Below the pieces are notes generated by a model that saw only the letters and a list, made by a program, of their open reading frames with translations, was not told where the DNA came from and ran no database searches. Positions 1-6,783 of a stretch of 7,812 bases of DNA are shown here, one piece after another. Position numbers and translations under genes: made by a program. Numbering within the stretch: the first letter of the stretch is position 1; the number at the start of each line of letters is the position of its first letter. The stretch is from the NCBI GenBank assembly GCA_017540385.1, contig JAFYBD010000034.1, forward strand, positions 1 through 7,812, in the 5' to 3' direction. This stretch comes from Lentisphaeria bacterium. Lineage in GTDB: Bacteria > Verrucomicrobiota > Lentisphaeria > Victivallales > UBA1829.

Positions 1-413
1 GAGAGGTCGATGAGGCAGGTGCCGTCGGGGAGTTTCCCGGCCACGGTCACGCTGTACTGCGAGAGTTCGCCGTCCGACGTCCGCAATCTCAGCACGGTGC
101 CCTCCTTGAGGCGTTTCGCGCCTTTTGCGAGGCAGATCCAGCGTCCCCCGGTATCCGGGTTCAGGTAAAACAGCTCGACCTCCGCCCCGGTGGGTTCCTT
201 CCGCGCGAACATCCGCGCCGGGATGACCCGGGTGTTGTTCAGCACGATGGCGTCGCCCGGGCGCAGATAGTCGGGCAGGGACTCGAACATCCCGACGGTC
301 ACGTCGGAAGTCGCCGGGTCCAGCACGAGCATCCGGTCCTCGCCCCGGACCTGGGAGGGTTCCTGCGCGATGAGTTCTTCGGGCAGATCGTAGTCGAAAT
401 CAGCTGTGCGCAT
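1..413 (-). CDS. queA: S-adenosylmethionine:tRNA ribosyltransferase-isomerase, 5' part (cut by window edge)
   Basis: QueA transfers and isomerises the ribosyl part of S-adenosylmethionine onto 7-aminomethyl-7-deazaguanine in tRNA, giving epoxyqueuosine in the queuosine pathway; it is cytoplasmic. Only the first 137 codons are present; the rest lies beyond base 1. The reading frame opens MRTADFDYDLPEELIAQEP, the usual QueA start, followed by GEDRMLVLD (residues 24-32) and the family hallmark NNTRVIPAR (59-67), then GAEVEL and AKGAKRLKEG stretches typical of the family. The ATG at 413-411 lies inside the end of glgA, so the two genes overlap by 14 bases in different frames. No good Shine-Dalgarno sequence stands just before it, so translation is probably coupled to glgA. 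The identification is firm; coupling is inferred. Confidence 0.95.
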   Translation of the reverse strand, partial: MRTADFDYDLPEELIAQEPSQVRGEDRMLVLDPATSDVTVGMFESLPDYLRPGDAIVLNNTRVIPARMFARKEPTGAEVELFYLNPDTGGRWICLAKGAKRLKEGTVLRLRTSDGELSQYSVTVAGKLPDGTCLIDL

Positions 414-1866
414 CGGCGTACATTCGTTCGTAGTTTCCGGCCGTGCGGTTCCAGGAGAAGTCCGTGGTCATGGCCCGGCGGATCATCTTGCGGAAGACCG
501 CGGGTTTGGACCTGCGGACGTCCGCCGCCCAGACGATGGTGTTGTTCAGCGCCACGGAGTTCAGGTCCCAGAAGACGAACCCGGTGGCCGGGGCCTTGTC
601 GTCGGAGAGATTGACGACGGTGTCGGCGAGGCCGCCGGTGCTGCGGACGATCGGGAGCGTGCCGTAACGCATGCTGTACATCTGGTTCAGGCCGCAGGGC
701 TCGTAGCGCGAGGGCATGACGAAGAAATCCGCCCCGGCTTCGGCGAGGTGGGCGGTCGCCTGGGTGGCGTAGCCGATGTACACGCCGATCCTGCCGGGAT
801 ACTTCCCGGCGAGGTAGTTGAACCAGTCTTCCAGATACTTGTCGCCGCTGCCGATGACCACGAACTGCATGTCGAAGTTCTGCACGAGGTATTCGAGCCC
901 GCGCGCGAGCACGTCGAGGCCCTTCTGTTCGGCGAAACGCGAGATGGTGGAGAAGAGCGGCACGTCCGGGTCGACTTTCAGACCGAACTGCTTCTGCAGC
1001 GCGGCCTTGCACACGGCTTTCCCCGCGAGGTCGTCGGGGTTGAACATCGCCGGGAGCGTCCTGTCCTGCGCGGGGTCCCACTCGTCCACGTCGATGCCGT
1101 TCAGGATGCCGCGGAGTCTGCCGCGTGCGGCCACGTGGCGCAGCGAAGCATCGAGCCCGAAACCGTATTCGGGCGACAGGATCTCGGAGGCGTAGGTGGG
1201 GCTCACGGCGTTCACCATGTCGGAGGTCATGATCCCGCCGTGCAGATAGTTCACGCAGTCATGGTATTCGAGGCAGGTGTAGTTGAAGTAATCCCAGCCG
1301 AGCCCGGTCCAGTACAGCTTGTCCTTCGGGAAGATGCCCTGGTAGCCGATGTTGTGGATCGTGAGCGCGCTGCGGCATTTCTGGAACGTCGGCCGCGTGC
1401 GGTAGTAATCGCTCTTCAGGTACACGCTGCACAACGCGGCGTGCCAGTCGTTCACGTGCAGGATGTCCGGGTTCAGTTTCAGCTGGATGGCGACCTCCAT
1501 GGCGGCGCGGCAGAAGAATGCGAACCGCTCGGCGTTGTCGTCGTACTCGCGTCCGCCCCAGTCGTACAGCCGGGGCCGGTCGAAGAACCGGTCGTACTCC
1601 AGGAACATGAATGTGAGGTTGGAGTTGATCTTCAGGATGTTGACCCCGGCCCACTCCATGTTCTGCCCGAACGGCACGCCGATCAGGTCCAGCCGCCCGG
1701 TGAATTTGAGCTGGAGTTTCCCCATCTGCTGCCGGTAATACGGCATGAAGACCGTCACCTGATGGCCGCGTTTCGCGAGCGCTTCCGGCAGGGCGCCCGA
1801 GACGTCTGCGAGTCCGCCGGTCTTGGCGTAGGGGGTCGCTTCACTGGTTACCCATAGGATTTTCAT
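400..1866 (-). CDS. glgA: Glycogen synthase (ADP-glucose type, GT5 family)
   Basis: GlgA adds glucose from ADP-glucose to the growing alpha-1,4-glucan chain in bacterial glycogen synthesis, in the cytoplasm. The 488-residue protein is close to the usual length (about 477 in E. coli). It has the N-terminal ADP-glucose-binding KTGGLADV (residues 15-22), HVNDWHAAL (137-145), ILNGIDVDEWDP (254-265), ISRFAEQKGLD (308-318) and the C-terminal YEPCGLNQ (388-395), whose Glu389 matches the conserved catalytic-region glutamate, followed by TGGLADTV. The start ATG has an AAAGGA ribosome-binding site at 1876-1881, nine bases away. It follows the rhomboid gene after 66 bases in which I see neither terminator nor promoter, so it is probably transcribed with it. 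Its 3' end overlaps queA. All key motifs are intact and the gene looks functional. Confidence 0.97.
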   Translation of the reverse strand: MKILWVTSEATPYAKTGGLADVSGALPEALAKRGHQVTVFMPYYRQQMGKLQLKFTGRLDLIGVPFGQNMEWAGVNILKINSNLTFMFLEYDRFFDRPRLYDWGGREYDDNAERFAFFCRAAMEVAIQLKLNPDILHVNDWHAALCSVYLKSDYYRTRPTFQKCRSALTIHNIGYQGIFPKDKLYWTGLGWDYFNYTCLEYHDCVNYLHGGIMTSDMVNAVSPTYASEILSPEYGFGLDASLRHVAARGRLRGILNGIDVDEWDPAQDRTLPAMFNPDDLAGKAVCKAALQKQFGLKVDPDVPLFSTISRFAEQKGLDVLARGLEYLVQNFDMQFVVIGSGDKYLEDWFNYLAGKYPGRIGVYIGYATQATAHLAEAGADFFVMPSRYEPCGLNQMYSMRYGTLPIVRSTGGLADTVVNLSDDKAPATGFVFWDLNSVALNNTIVWAADVRRSKPAVFRKMIRRAMTTDFSWNRTAGNYERMYADAHS

Positions 1867-1932
1867 GGTCGGGGGTCCTTTCCGGTTGAATCGGGGATGG
1901 GGTGCGGGGAAAAAGGGAATCGGGCGTCGGCG

Positions 1933-2859
1933 TTACCGCCGCATTTCCTCGCGGGCCTGCTTCAGGCGGGCGAGTTCCTGCGGGGTGAGGCTGTTGATGC
2001 CGGTCCGGGATATTTTGTCGAGCAGATAATCCAGCTCGCGCTGGGAGACGCGCGTGCCGTTGAATCCGTAGTTGGAGTCGGAGCTGAAATTCGGGCCGTA
2101 GTCGCTGCCCTGTTCGGGGCCGCGGCGGTAGGTCCAGCCGGAAGCGGAGGACGCGCCGTCGTCCTGCCGGGAATTGCGGGCGGCGTTGACGCGGCGTTTG
2201 TTCGTCCAGGCGGTCAGGGGATCCCACAGGATTTCGCGTCGGAAGAAGAGCTTCAGGAAGAAATAGCCGGAGAGGAATCCGCCGATGTGGGCCAGGTGCG
2301 CCACGCCGGACTGCCCGCCGGAGATCTCCATCAGCACGTCCAGGGCGAAGAACACGACCGCCATCGTGCGGAGTTTGATCGGGAACGGGATGAAGAGCAG
2401 GAGCATCGGGATGTCCGGGGCCATCACGGCTGCCGCGGCGGTCACGCCCATGACGGCTCCGCTCGCGCCGCAGAGCACCGCGGGCTGTCCGTTCCACGCG
2501 CACGCCAGCCACAGCAGATTGCCGATGAGTCCGGCGGAGAGATAGAGCGCGAGGAATCCCCGACCGCCGAGGCGCGGCGCGACGATGCCGCCGAAGATGT
2601 ACAGTCCCCACATATTGAAGAAGATATGCCCGATGCCGCCGTGCATGAACATGGCGGTGAGGATTTGCCAGAACATTCCGTCCTTCAGCCCGTCCACGCT
2701 CAGCCAGAACCGGTACACGGTCTCCTGACGGCTCCCCATCGTGACCAGGAATGCGACCGCGTTGATGGCGATCAGCGCGTAGACGCAGCTCATCCCGGTC
2801 TGAACCTTGTTTTCGGGTCCCCGGGGGCTCCGCCGCATATAATCTCTGTCGTCCAGCAT
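1933..2859 (-). CDS. Rhomboid-family intramembrane serine protease with C-terminal DUF6576-like tail
   Basis: Rhomboids are polytopic membrane serine proteases that cut substrates within the bilayer. The protein (308 residues from the chosen start) has hydrophobic segments from about residue 25 to 205. It shows the full active-site set: His73, His78 and Asn82 in HGGIGHIFFN (oxyanion region, same spacing as in E. coli GlpG), the nucleophile Ser133 in GASGA, and the partner His191 in AHIGGFLSG. After the last membrane segment comes a charged, Gly/Ser-rich linker (about 205-265). The tail ELDYLLDKISRTGINSLTPQ (about 275-294) resembles the short DUF6576-type helix pair found on some bacterial rhomboids. 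I chose ATG 2859 over an in-frame TTG at 2892: an AGGAG stands nine bases before the ATG, and the TTG coincides with the predicted transcription start. First gene of a probable rhomboid-glgA-queA operon; substrate unknown. Confidence 0.92.
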   Translation of the reverse strand: MLDDRDYMRRSPRGPENKVQTGMSCVYALIAINAVAFLVTMGSRQETVYRFWLSVDGLKDGMFWQILTAMFMHGGIGHIFFNMWGLYIFGGIVAPRLGGRGFLALYLSAGLIGNLLWLACAWNGQPAVLCGASGAVMGVTAAAAVMAPDIPMLLLFIPFPIKLRTMAVVFFALDVLMEISGGQSGVAHLAHIGGFLSGYFFLKLFFRREILWDPLTAWTNKRRVNAARNSRQDDGASSASGWTYRRGPEQGSDYGPNFSSDSNYGFNGTRVSQRELDYLLDKISRTGINSLTPQELARLKQAREEMRR

Positions 2860-2868
2860 GAACACGTT

Positions 2869-2873
2869 CTCCT
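2869..2873 (-). promoter_or_regulatory. Ribosome-binding site that fixes the rhomboid start
   Basis: On the minus strand this reads AGGAG, nine bases before the ATG at 2859. It decides the start against the in-frame TTG eleven codons upstream, which has no such site. Confidence 0.8.
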
Positions 2874-2897
2874 GAATGGGGTTGAAATACAATCTTT

Positions 2898-2926
2898 AAT
2901 ATACCCCGCGAACGCGTGTTTTTCAA
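2898..2926 (-). promoter_or_regulatory. Sigma-70-like promoter of the rhomboid-glgA-queA operon
   Basis: On the minus strand, -35 TTGAAA (2926-2921) and -10 TATATT (2903-2898) are separated by exactly 17 bases, each with one mismatch to consensus. Transcription would begin near 2891, giving a leader of about 30 bases before the ATG. The spacer begins with AACACGCG, the same octamer found in the pgi operator candidate, and ends in GCGGGG directly against the -10 box. Confidence 0.8.
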
Positions 2927-2930
2927 GCAG

Positions 2931-2964
2931 AAAACGCCCGCCCGGGCGAAAAACCCCGGCGGGC
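2931..2964 (-). terminator. Rho-independent terminator of the DUF4139-like gene
   Basis: Bases 2936-2946 pair with 2955-2964: a GCCCGCC/GGCGGGC stem plus three more G-C pairs beyond a one-base bulge, with an A-rich (T-rich on the transcript) loop. On the minus strand the stem is followed by G then TTTT (2934-2931), so it acts leftwards, 35 bases after the stop at 2999. On the plus strand no T run follows. The T run is short, but the stem is very strong. It ends immediately before the rhomboid promoter. Confidence 0.8.
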
Positions 2965-2998
2965 GGCGATGATGCGGAAGCCGTATGACGGCCGTGTA

Positions 2999-4888
2999 CT
3001 AGCGCTCTAAAATGATGGCGTAGGTGTAATTGAGCTTGATCTGGCCGGCTGCGGGGACGGTGACTTCCCACGCGAGCTTGTTCTTCGGGTTGATGCTGTC
3101 GACCGAGGACAGGATCGGGGTCCGGGTCGGATTCCCCTCGGCGCTGACGAGTTCGCCGTAGTAAGTGGCGTTGACGAGCATCTTGACCGGCTTCGGGCCG
3201 CGGTTCGTGAGCGTGATGGTGGCGGTCACGTCGGGCTTGCGGTACCTGTACTTTTCATTGTAGCGCAGCAGCGTGACCTCGCGGTCGAGATTGCCGGATT
3301 CGCCCTGGAAGATCGAAGCGGACACGCTCATGGATTTCGTGATCTGCACGGTCGCGAGGTCGCCGGAGCCGAACCACGAGCCGGTGCTCTGGCCGAGGAC
3401 CTGGCCGTTGTGCTCGATCTCGTACGGGGCGGTCGTGAGCGCGAAGTCGAAGGGATTGCGGAACCGGATGCAGTTCCACGGCGTCGTCTCCTGGTCGGAC
3501 GCCTTCGAGCTGGAGGAGATACGGATGCCTTCGTACGTGTATCTCGGTTCGAGCGGGGCGGTCCACGTGGTCACGTACTCGAAATCGGCGGTCTTCGAGG
3601 CGATCGGCAGCTGGAGCACGTCATCCCTGCCCATCGAGAGTTTCCCGGCGGAATAATACTGGATGTCGTCCATGCCGGACGTGCTCCACAGCGACGGCTG
3701 ATTGCCTGCGGCGTCGACATAGTCGAAATCGGAGGGCCGGACGTTCGACGTCACGCTCTGGCTCATCACGCCGCTCTGGCCCATCACGCCGGAGCGGGAG
3801 GACCGCGAACCGGCGTTCTCAAGGCTGTTCAGGAAAGCACGGAACGTCGTGCCCTTCGCGATGGCGGAGATGGTGGACGCGAAGACCATGTTCGGGAAGC
3901 CGGAGATGAACTCGACCTCGGCGTCCTCGAAGGGCTCGAGGGTGTTCAGGACCGTGGCGGACGCGTAGACCGTGAGCTTGTCGTCGTCGTGAAGGTCGAC
4001 GCGGTAGAACGGCGACCATGTGATGCCCTCGGAGAGATAGCGCATGCGGACGGGGCCGATGTGGTTCTTCGGGGCCTCGACGACCTGTACGACCTCGGTC
4101 TGCTTCGTCTTTTTCGCGTTCGGAGCGACCGCCTGGTCGTCGGCGAATTTCTCAGCATTGATCGCCACCACGTCCTCCTGCCGGAGCGTGAGGTAGCCGT
4201 CGGCCGTTTTGAGCGTCAGGAAGACCTGTCCGAACGGCGATTTGACGGGTGCGGCGTAGGAGGAGGTTTCGGGGCGGTAGACACGGGACGAGGAGGAGGA
4301 ACTGTACGCCGAAAGCGAGTCGATGAACTCGTACACCGGCTGGTTCTCCTCGGTCTGCTCCTGGGGCGGCTGATTGCCGACCACGGTGCCGGTGTGCTTG
4401 AGCCCGTCCTTCGTCTTCACCGTGACCTTCTGCCAGGCGAACGCGTCGGTGAGGTTCGACCAGTTCGGCTGGTACCCGGGGGCGTCGTTCTTCTTCGCGG
4501 CTGCCGTCTCGACCACGGTGCGTTCGCGCGTGGTCCTGCGGACGATCGTTTCGGCGGGCTCGAACCACAGCGTTCCATGCCGGGGCGTGATGGCGGGCTT
4601 CAGCACCAGCGGCGTCGCCCAGTCGCGCGGCGCGATCTCGCGCGTCACGAATCCGAAACCGTTCTTGAAGAGCTGGAGCTTCACGATCGGGGCGTTGTAG
4701 GGTTCCTCGTCGAGCGTGCCGGAGACGGCTTTCGCGGCGGCGGACACAGGTTTGTTGGATGCTTCGGTGGCGGAGCACGTGTTTTTTGCCTTCACGAACG
4801 GGCATCCGCCGCGGAAATGCACGGCGAGCGCGAAGACGATGACGACGAGGATGATGAAGCACAGGAGGATGACGAGAAGTTTCTTCAT
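2999..4888 (-). CDS. Membrane-anchored DUF4139-like protein, function unknown
   Basis: A 629-residue protein with one N-terminal hydrophobic segment (about residues 4-23, after MKK), read as an uncleaved anchor or signal sequence that places the rest outside the cytoplasmic membrane. The central part, YLSEGITWSPFYRVDLH (284-300) followed by a beta-rich stretch with ATVLNTLEPFEDAEVEFISG, resembles the DUF4139 domain. The C-terminal part (about 540-625) has alternating beta-like segments with TNRGPKPVKMLVN, also usual for these proteins. Cys29 and Cys38 flank the anchor. Low-complexity regions include a Ser run (about 196-201) and a tandem SGVMGQ/SGVMSQ (366-377). I see no enzymatic motif. The start ATG has AGGAG at 4897-4901, eight bases away. 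It appears to be a single-gene unit with its own promoter and terminator. The family link is by remembered motif; the role is unknown. Confidence 0.75.
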   Translation of the reverse strand: MKKLLVILLCFIILVVIVFALAVHFRGGCPFVKAKNTCSATEASNKPVSAAAKAVSGTLDEEPYNAPIVKLQLFKNGFGFVTREIAPRDWATPLVLKPAITPRHGTLWFEPAETIVRRTTRERTVVETAAAKKNDAPGYQPNWSNLTDAFAWQKVTVKTKDGLKHTGTVVGNQPPQEQTEENQPVYEFIDSLSAYSSSSSSRVYRPETSSYAAPVKSPFGQVFLTLKTADGYLTLRQEDVVAINAEKFADDQAVAPNAKKTKQTEVVQVVEAPKNHIGPVRMRYLSEGITWSPFYRVDLHDDDKLTVYASATVLNTLEPFEDAEVEFISGFPNMVFASTISAIAKGTTFRAFLNSLENAGSRSSRSGVMGQSGVMSQSVTSNVRPSDFDYVDAAGNQPSLWSTSGMDDIQYYSAGKLSMGRDDVLQLPIASKTADFEYVTTWTAPLEPRYTYEGIRISSSSKASDQETTPWNCIRFRNPFDFALTTAPYEIEHNGQVLGQSTGSWFGSGDLATVQITKSMSVSASIFQGESGNLDREVTLLRYNEKYRYRKPDVTATITLTNRGPKPVKMLVNATYYGELVSAEGNPTRTPILSSVDSINPKNKLAWEVTVPAAGQIKLNYTYAIILER

Positions 4889-4947
4889 GGCGCGGACTCC
4901 TAAATGGTGGTTCGTTCCTGATGGGGGAGTAATAGAATATCAGCGAT

Positions 4948-4976
4948 ACAATACCCCGCTAAAAGGGAAAAGTCAA
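4948..4976 (-). promoter_or_regulatory. Sigma-70-like promoter of the DUF4139-like gene
   Basis: On the minus strand, -35 TTGACT (4976-4971, one mismatch) and -10 TATTGT (4953-4948, two mismatches) are 17 bases apart. Transcription would start near 4941, giving a leader of about 52 bases with AGGAG before the ATG at 4888. As in the rhomboid promoter, GCGGGG lies directly upstream of the -10 box. Confidence 0.7.
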
Positions 4977-4991
4977 GACGAAAATCAGCAG

Positions 4992-5021
4992 TTTCCACCA
5001 TTTTCCATAAAATAGTGAAAA
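4992..5021. repeat. AT-rich imperfect palindrome between the divergent promoters
   Basis: Bases 4992-5004 (TTTCCACCATTTT) and 5009-5021 (AAAATAGTGAAAA) form 13-base arms with two mismatches around a four-base loop CCAT. It lies between the two divergent -35 boxes, ending 13 bases before the -35 box of pgi. It could be a regulator site or an AT-rich activating element; no T run follows that would make it a good terminator. Confidence 0.45.
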
Positions 5022-5022
5022 A

Positions 5023-5047
5023 CGCGTGTTGCGCTTGATAACACGCG
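5023..5047. promoter_or_regulatory. Perfect inverted repeat over the pgi -35 box, candidate operator
   Basis: CGCGTGTT (5023-5030) and AACACGCG (5040-5047) are exact reverse complements separated by nine bases. The centre, 5035, is the first base of the -35 box TTGATA, so a dimeric protein bound here would block RNA polymerase. The half-site recurs in the rhomboid promoter (2913-2920). The symmetry is seen directly; the operator role is inferred. Confidence 0.5.
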
Positions 5048-5063
5048 CATGACGTGGTATATT
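5035..5063 (+). promoter_or_regulatory. Sigma-70-like promoter of pgi
   Basis: -35 TTGATA (5035-5040) and -10 TATATT (5058-5063) lie exactly 17 bases apart, each with one mismatch to consensus. Transcription would start near 5070, leaving a leader of about 56 bases before the ATG at 5126. The -35 box is embedded in the inverted repeat 5023-5047. Confidence 0.8.
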
Positions 5064-5125
5064 ATCAGGAATACATTTTTCCCGACTTCGTTTTCAGCTG
5101 ACATCATTTGAGAAAGGATACCGTC

Positions 5126-6730
5126 ATGTCGGAACAGAACGCCATGTGGGTGGAACGCTGCCATAAATATACCATCATCGACGGCGAATCGTCGTTTCAG
5201 ATCAATTTCGCTGGCATGAGCTTCGAGGACGCCGATCTGCAGGCCATCGAGCCGCGGTTCGCGTCCGTTCACGCCGAAATGCAGAAGATCGAGTGCGGAG
5301 AGATCAAGAACCCCGACGAACACCGCAAAGTCACGCATTTCACCGACCGCTCCGTCTACTCCGGCAGCGGCGAATTCGCGGACGTCGAGGAGTTCGCCTC
5401 CGACATCCGCGCCGGACGGCTCACCGGGTCGACCGGGAAGAAGTTCCAGGCCGCGATCATCAACGGCATCGGCGGCTCCGCCCTCGGCCCCCAGCTGCTC
5501 CAGATGGCGCTGAACGGCCCGTACTGGAACGAGCTGAGCGAGGAACAGCGCGGAGGCGCGCTGAAGATCTATTTCCTGGACAACACCGACACGGCCGGCG
5601 CGGCCGACGCCATGCAGGTGTGCGACCTGGAGACCACGCTCGTGGTGAACATCTCGAAGTCCGGCGGGACGCAGGAGACGAAGAACAACATGATCTTCTG
5701 CGAACACGCCTACGCGAAGGCCGGACTGCCGTTCGCGCGCCATGCCTGCGCCATCACCATGAAGGGCAGCGAGCTTGACCTGCACGCCTCCCGCGAGGGC
5801 TGGCTGAAAACGTTCGAAATGGCCGAATCCATCGGCGGCCGAACCAGCGTGACCAGCATCGTGGGGCATCTGCCCGCAGCGCTCGCCGGGATCGACTTCG
5901 GCGCGCTGCTGGACGGAGCCTGCCACATGGACGCCCTCACGCGCAACCCGGCGCTCCTGCACAATCCGGCCTACATGATGTCCGCCATGTGGTACATCGC
6001 GGGCGGGGGTAAGGGCGACCGGAACATGGTCATCGTGCCGTATTCGGACCGCCTGATCCTGCTGTCGCGCTATCTGCAGCAGCTGGTGATGGAGAGCCTG
6101 GGCAAGGAGCTCGACCTCGACGGAAACGTCGTGCACCAGGGCCTGAACGTCTTCGGCAACAAGGGCGGCACCGACGCCCACGCGTTCATCCAGCAGCTGA
6201 ACGACGGCCGCAACGACTTCTTCATCACGTTCATCGAGGTGCTGAAGGACAGCGTGCCCGCGCCGGTCGCTGACGGCATCGACATGGGCGACTACCTGCA
6301 CGGATTCCTGACCGGGCTCTCCAACGCCCTTCGCGGGCGCGGCCGGAGCGTGATCGAGATGCGCATCCCGGATGTCGACGCGTATTGCCTGGGCATGATC
6401 ATCGCGCTGTACGAACGCGCCGTCGCGGCGTATGCCGAGCTCATCCATATCAATGCGTTCCACCAGCCCGGAGTCCAGGCGTACAAGCTCGCGAGCAAAG
6501 GCGTGATCCAGCTCCTGACCGGGCTCGAGACTTCGCTCCCCGGCGTGGCGCCGTTCACCGGTTCCGCTGCCGAACTCGCCCACAAACTCAACCTCGAAGA
6601 CAAACTCTACGAGCTCGAAGGCATCCTCGCCAAACTCTCCGCGAACTCCGACACGCGCCGTCTCCCGGTCCGGATCGGACGGGCCTGGAGCAAGGACGGC
6701 GGCTGGGTGTATTCGGTCGAGGCGAAATAA
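5126..6730 (+). CDS. pgi: Glucose-6-phosphate isomerase
   Basis: Pgi interconverts glucose-6-phosphate and fructose-6-phosphate in the cytoplasm, linking glycolysis and gluconeogenesis with glycogen synthesis. The 534-residue protein matches the family length (549 in E. coli). It has GIGGSALGP (114-122), the SIS sugar-phosphate-binding NISKSGGTQET (175-185), GGRTS (237-241), the catalytic base Glu323 in VMESLGKE, His352 in GNKGGTDAHAF, and Lys454 in FHQPGVQAYK. The GNKGGTDAHAF-IQQL-DGRNDFF form is the subfamily style seen in cyanobacterial-like enzymes rather than that of E. coli. The ATG at 5126 has AAAGGA at 5113-5118, seven bases away, and is preferred over an in-frame TTG at 5108 that overlaps the ribosome-site region. 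It has a strong promoter with a candidate operator, and leads a likely transcript with the ABC relic and the antiporter. Confidence 0.97.
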   Translation: MSEQNAMWVERCHKYTIIDGESSFQINFAGMSFEDADLQAIEPRFASVHAEMQKIECGEIKNPDEHRKVTHFTDRSVYSGSGEFADVEEFASDIRAGRLTGSTGKKFQAAIINGIGGSALGPQLLQMALNGPYWNELSEEQRGGALKIYFLDNTDTAGAADAMQVCDLETTLVVNISKSGGTQETKNNMIFCEHAYAKAGLPFARHACAITMKGSELDLHASREGWLKTFEMAESIGGRTSVTSIVGHLPAALAGIDFGALLDGACHMDALTRNPALLHNPAYMMSAMWYIAGGGKGDRNMVIVPYSDRLILLSRYLQQLVMESLGKELDLDGNVVHQGLNVFGNKGGTDAHAFIQQLNDGRNDFFITFIEVLKDSVPAPVADGIDMGDYLHGFLTGLSNALRGRGRSVIEMRIPDVDAYCLGMIIALYERAVAAYAELIHINAFHQPGVQAYKLASKGVIQLLTGLETSLPGVAPFTGSAAELAHKLNLEDKLYELEGILAKLSANSDTRRLPVRIGRAWSKDGGWVYSVEAK

Positions 6731-6783
6731 CCGAACCGATCCCGGAGCCGCGTTTTCCCCCTCCATCCACCCCGAAGGCATCC

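Noticed and set aside
406..1857. 483-codon open frame on the plus strand opposite glgA
   Set aside because: It is the antisense shadow of a complete glgA, with a low-complexity Val/Arg/Gly/His composition and no motif.
1867..1932. Possible terminator or separate promoter between the rhomboid gene and glgA
   Set aside because: There is no strong hairpin and no -10-like hexamer; only the glgA ribosome site is evident.
2857..2892. TTG at 2892 as the rhomboid start
   Set aside because: It has no ribosome-binding site and falls at the predicted transcription start, while ATG 2859 has AGGAG at the right spacing.
3410..4903. 497-codon open frame on the plus strand opposite the DUF4139-like gene
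   Set aside because: The composition is almost wholly Arg, Gly, Val, Asp and Leu. The minus-strand frame has a signal-like N-terminus, ribosome site, promoter and terminator, so this one is a shadow.
4985..6781. 598-codon open frame on the minus strand opposite pgi
   Set aside because: It runs antisense across an unmistakable pgi. The product is rich in Val, Arg, Ala and His with no recognisable domain, as expected of an antisense shadow in GC-rich DNA.
6731..6783. Possible terminator or promoter between pgi and the ABC relic
   Set aside because: No stem with a following T run and no -35/-10 pair is visible in these 53 bases.
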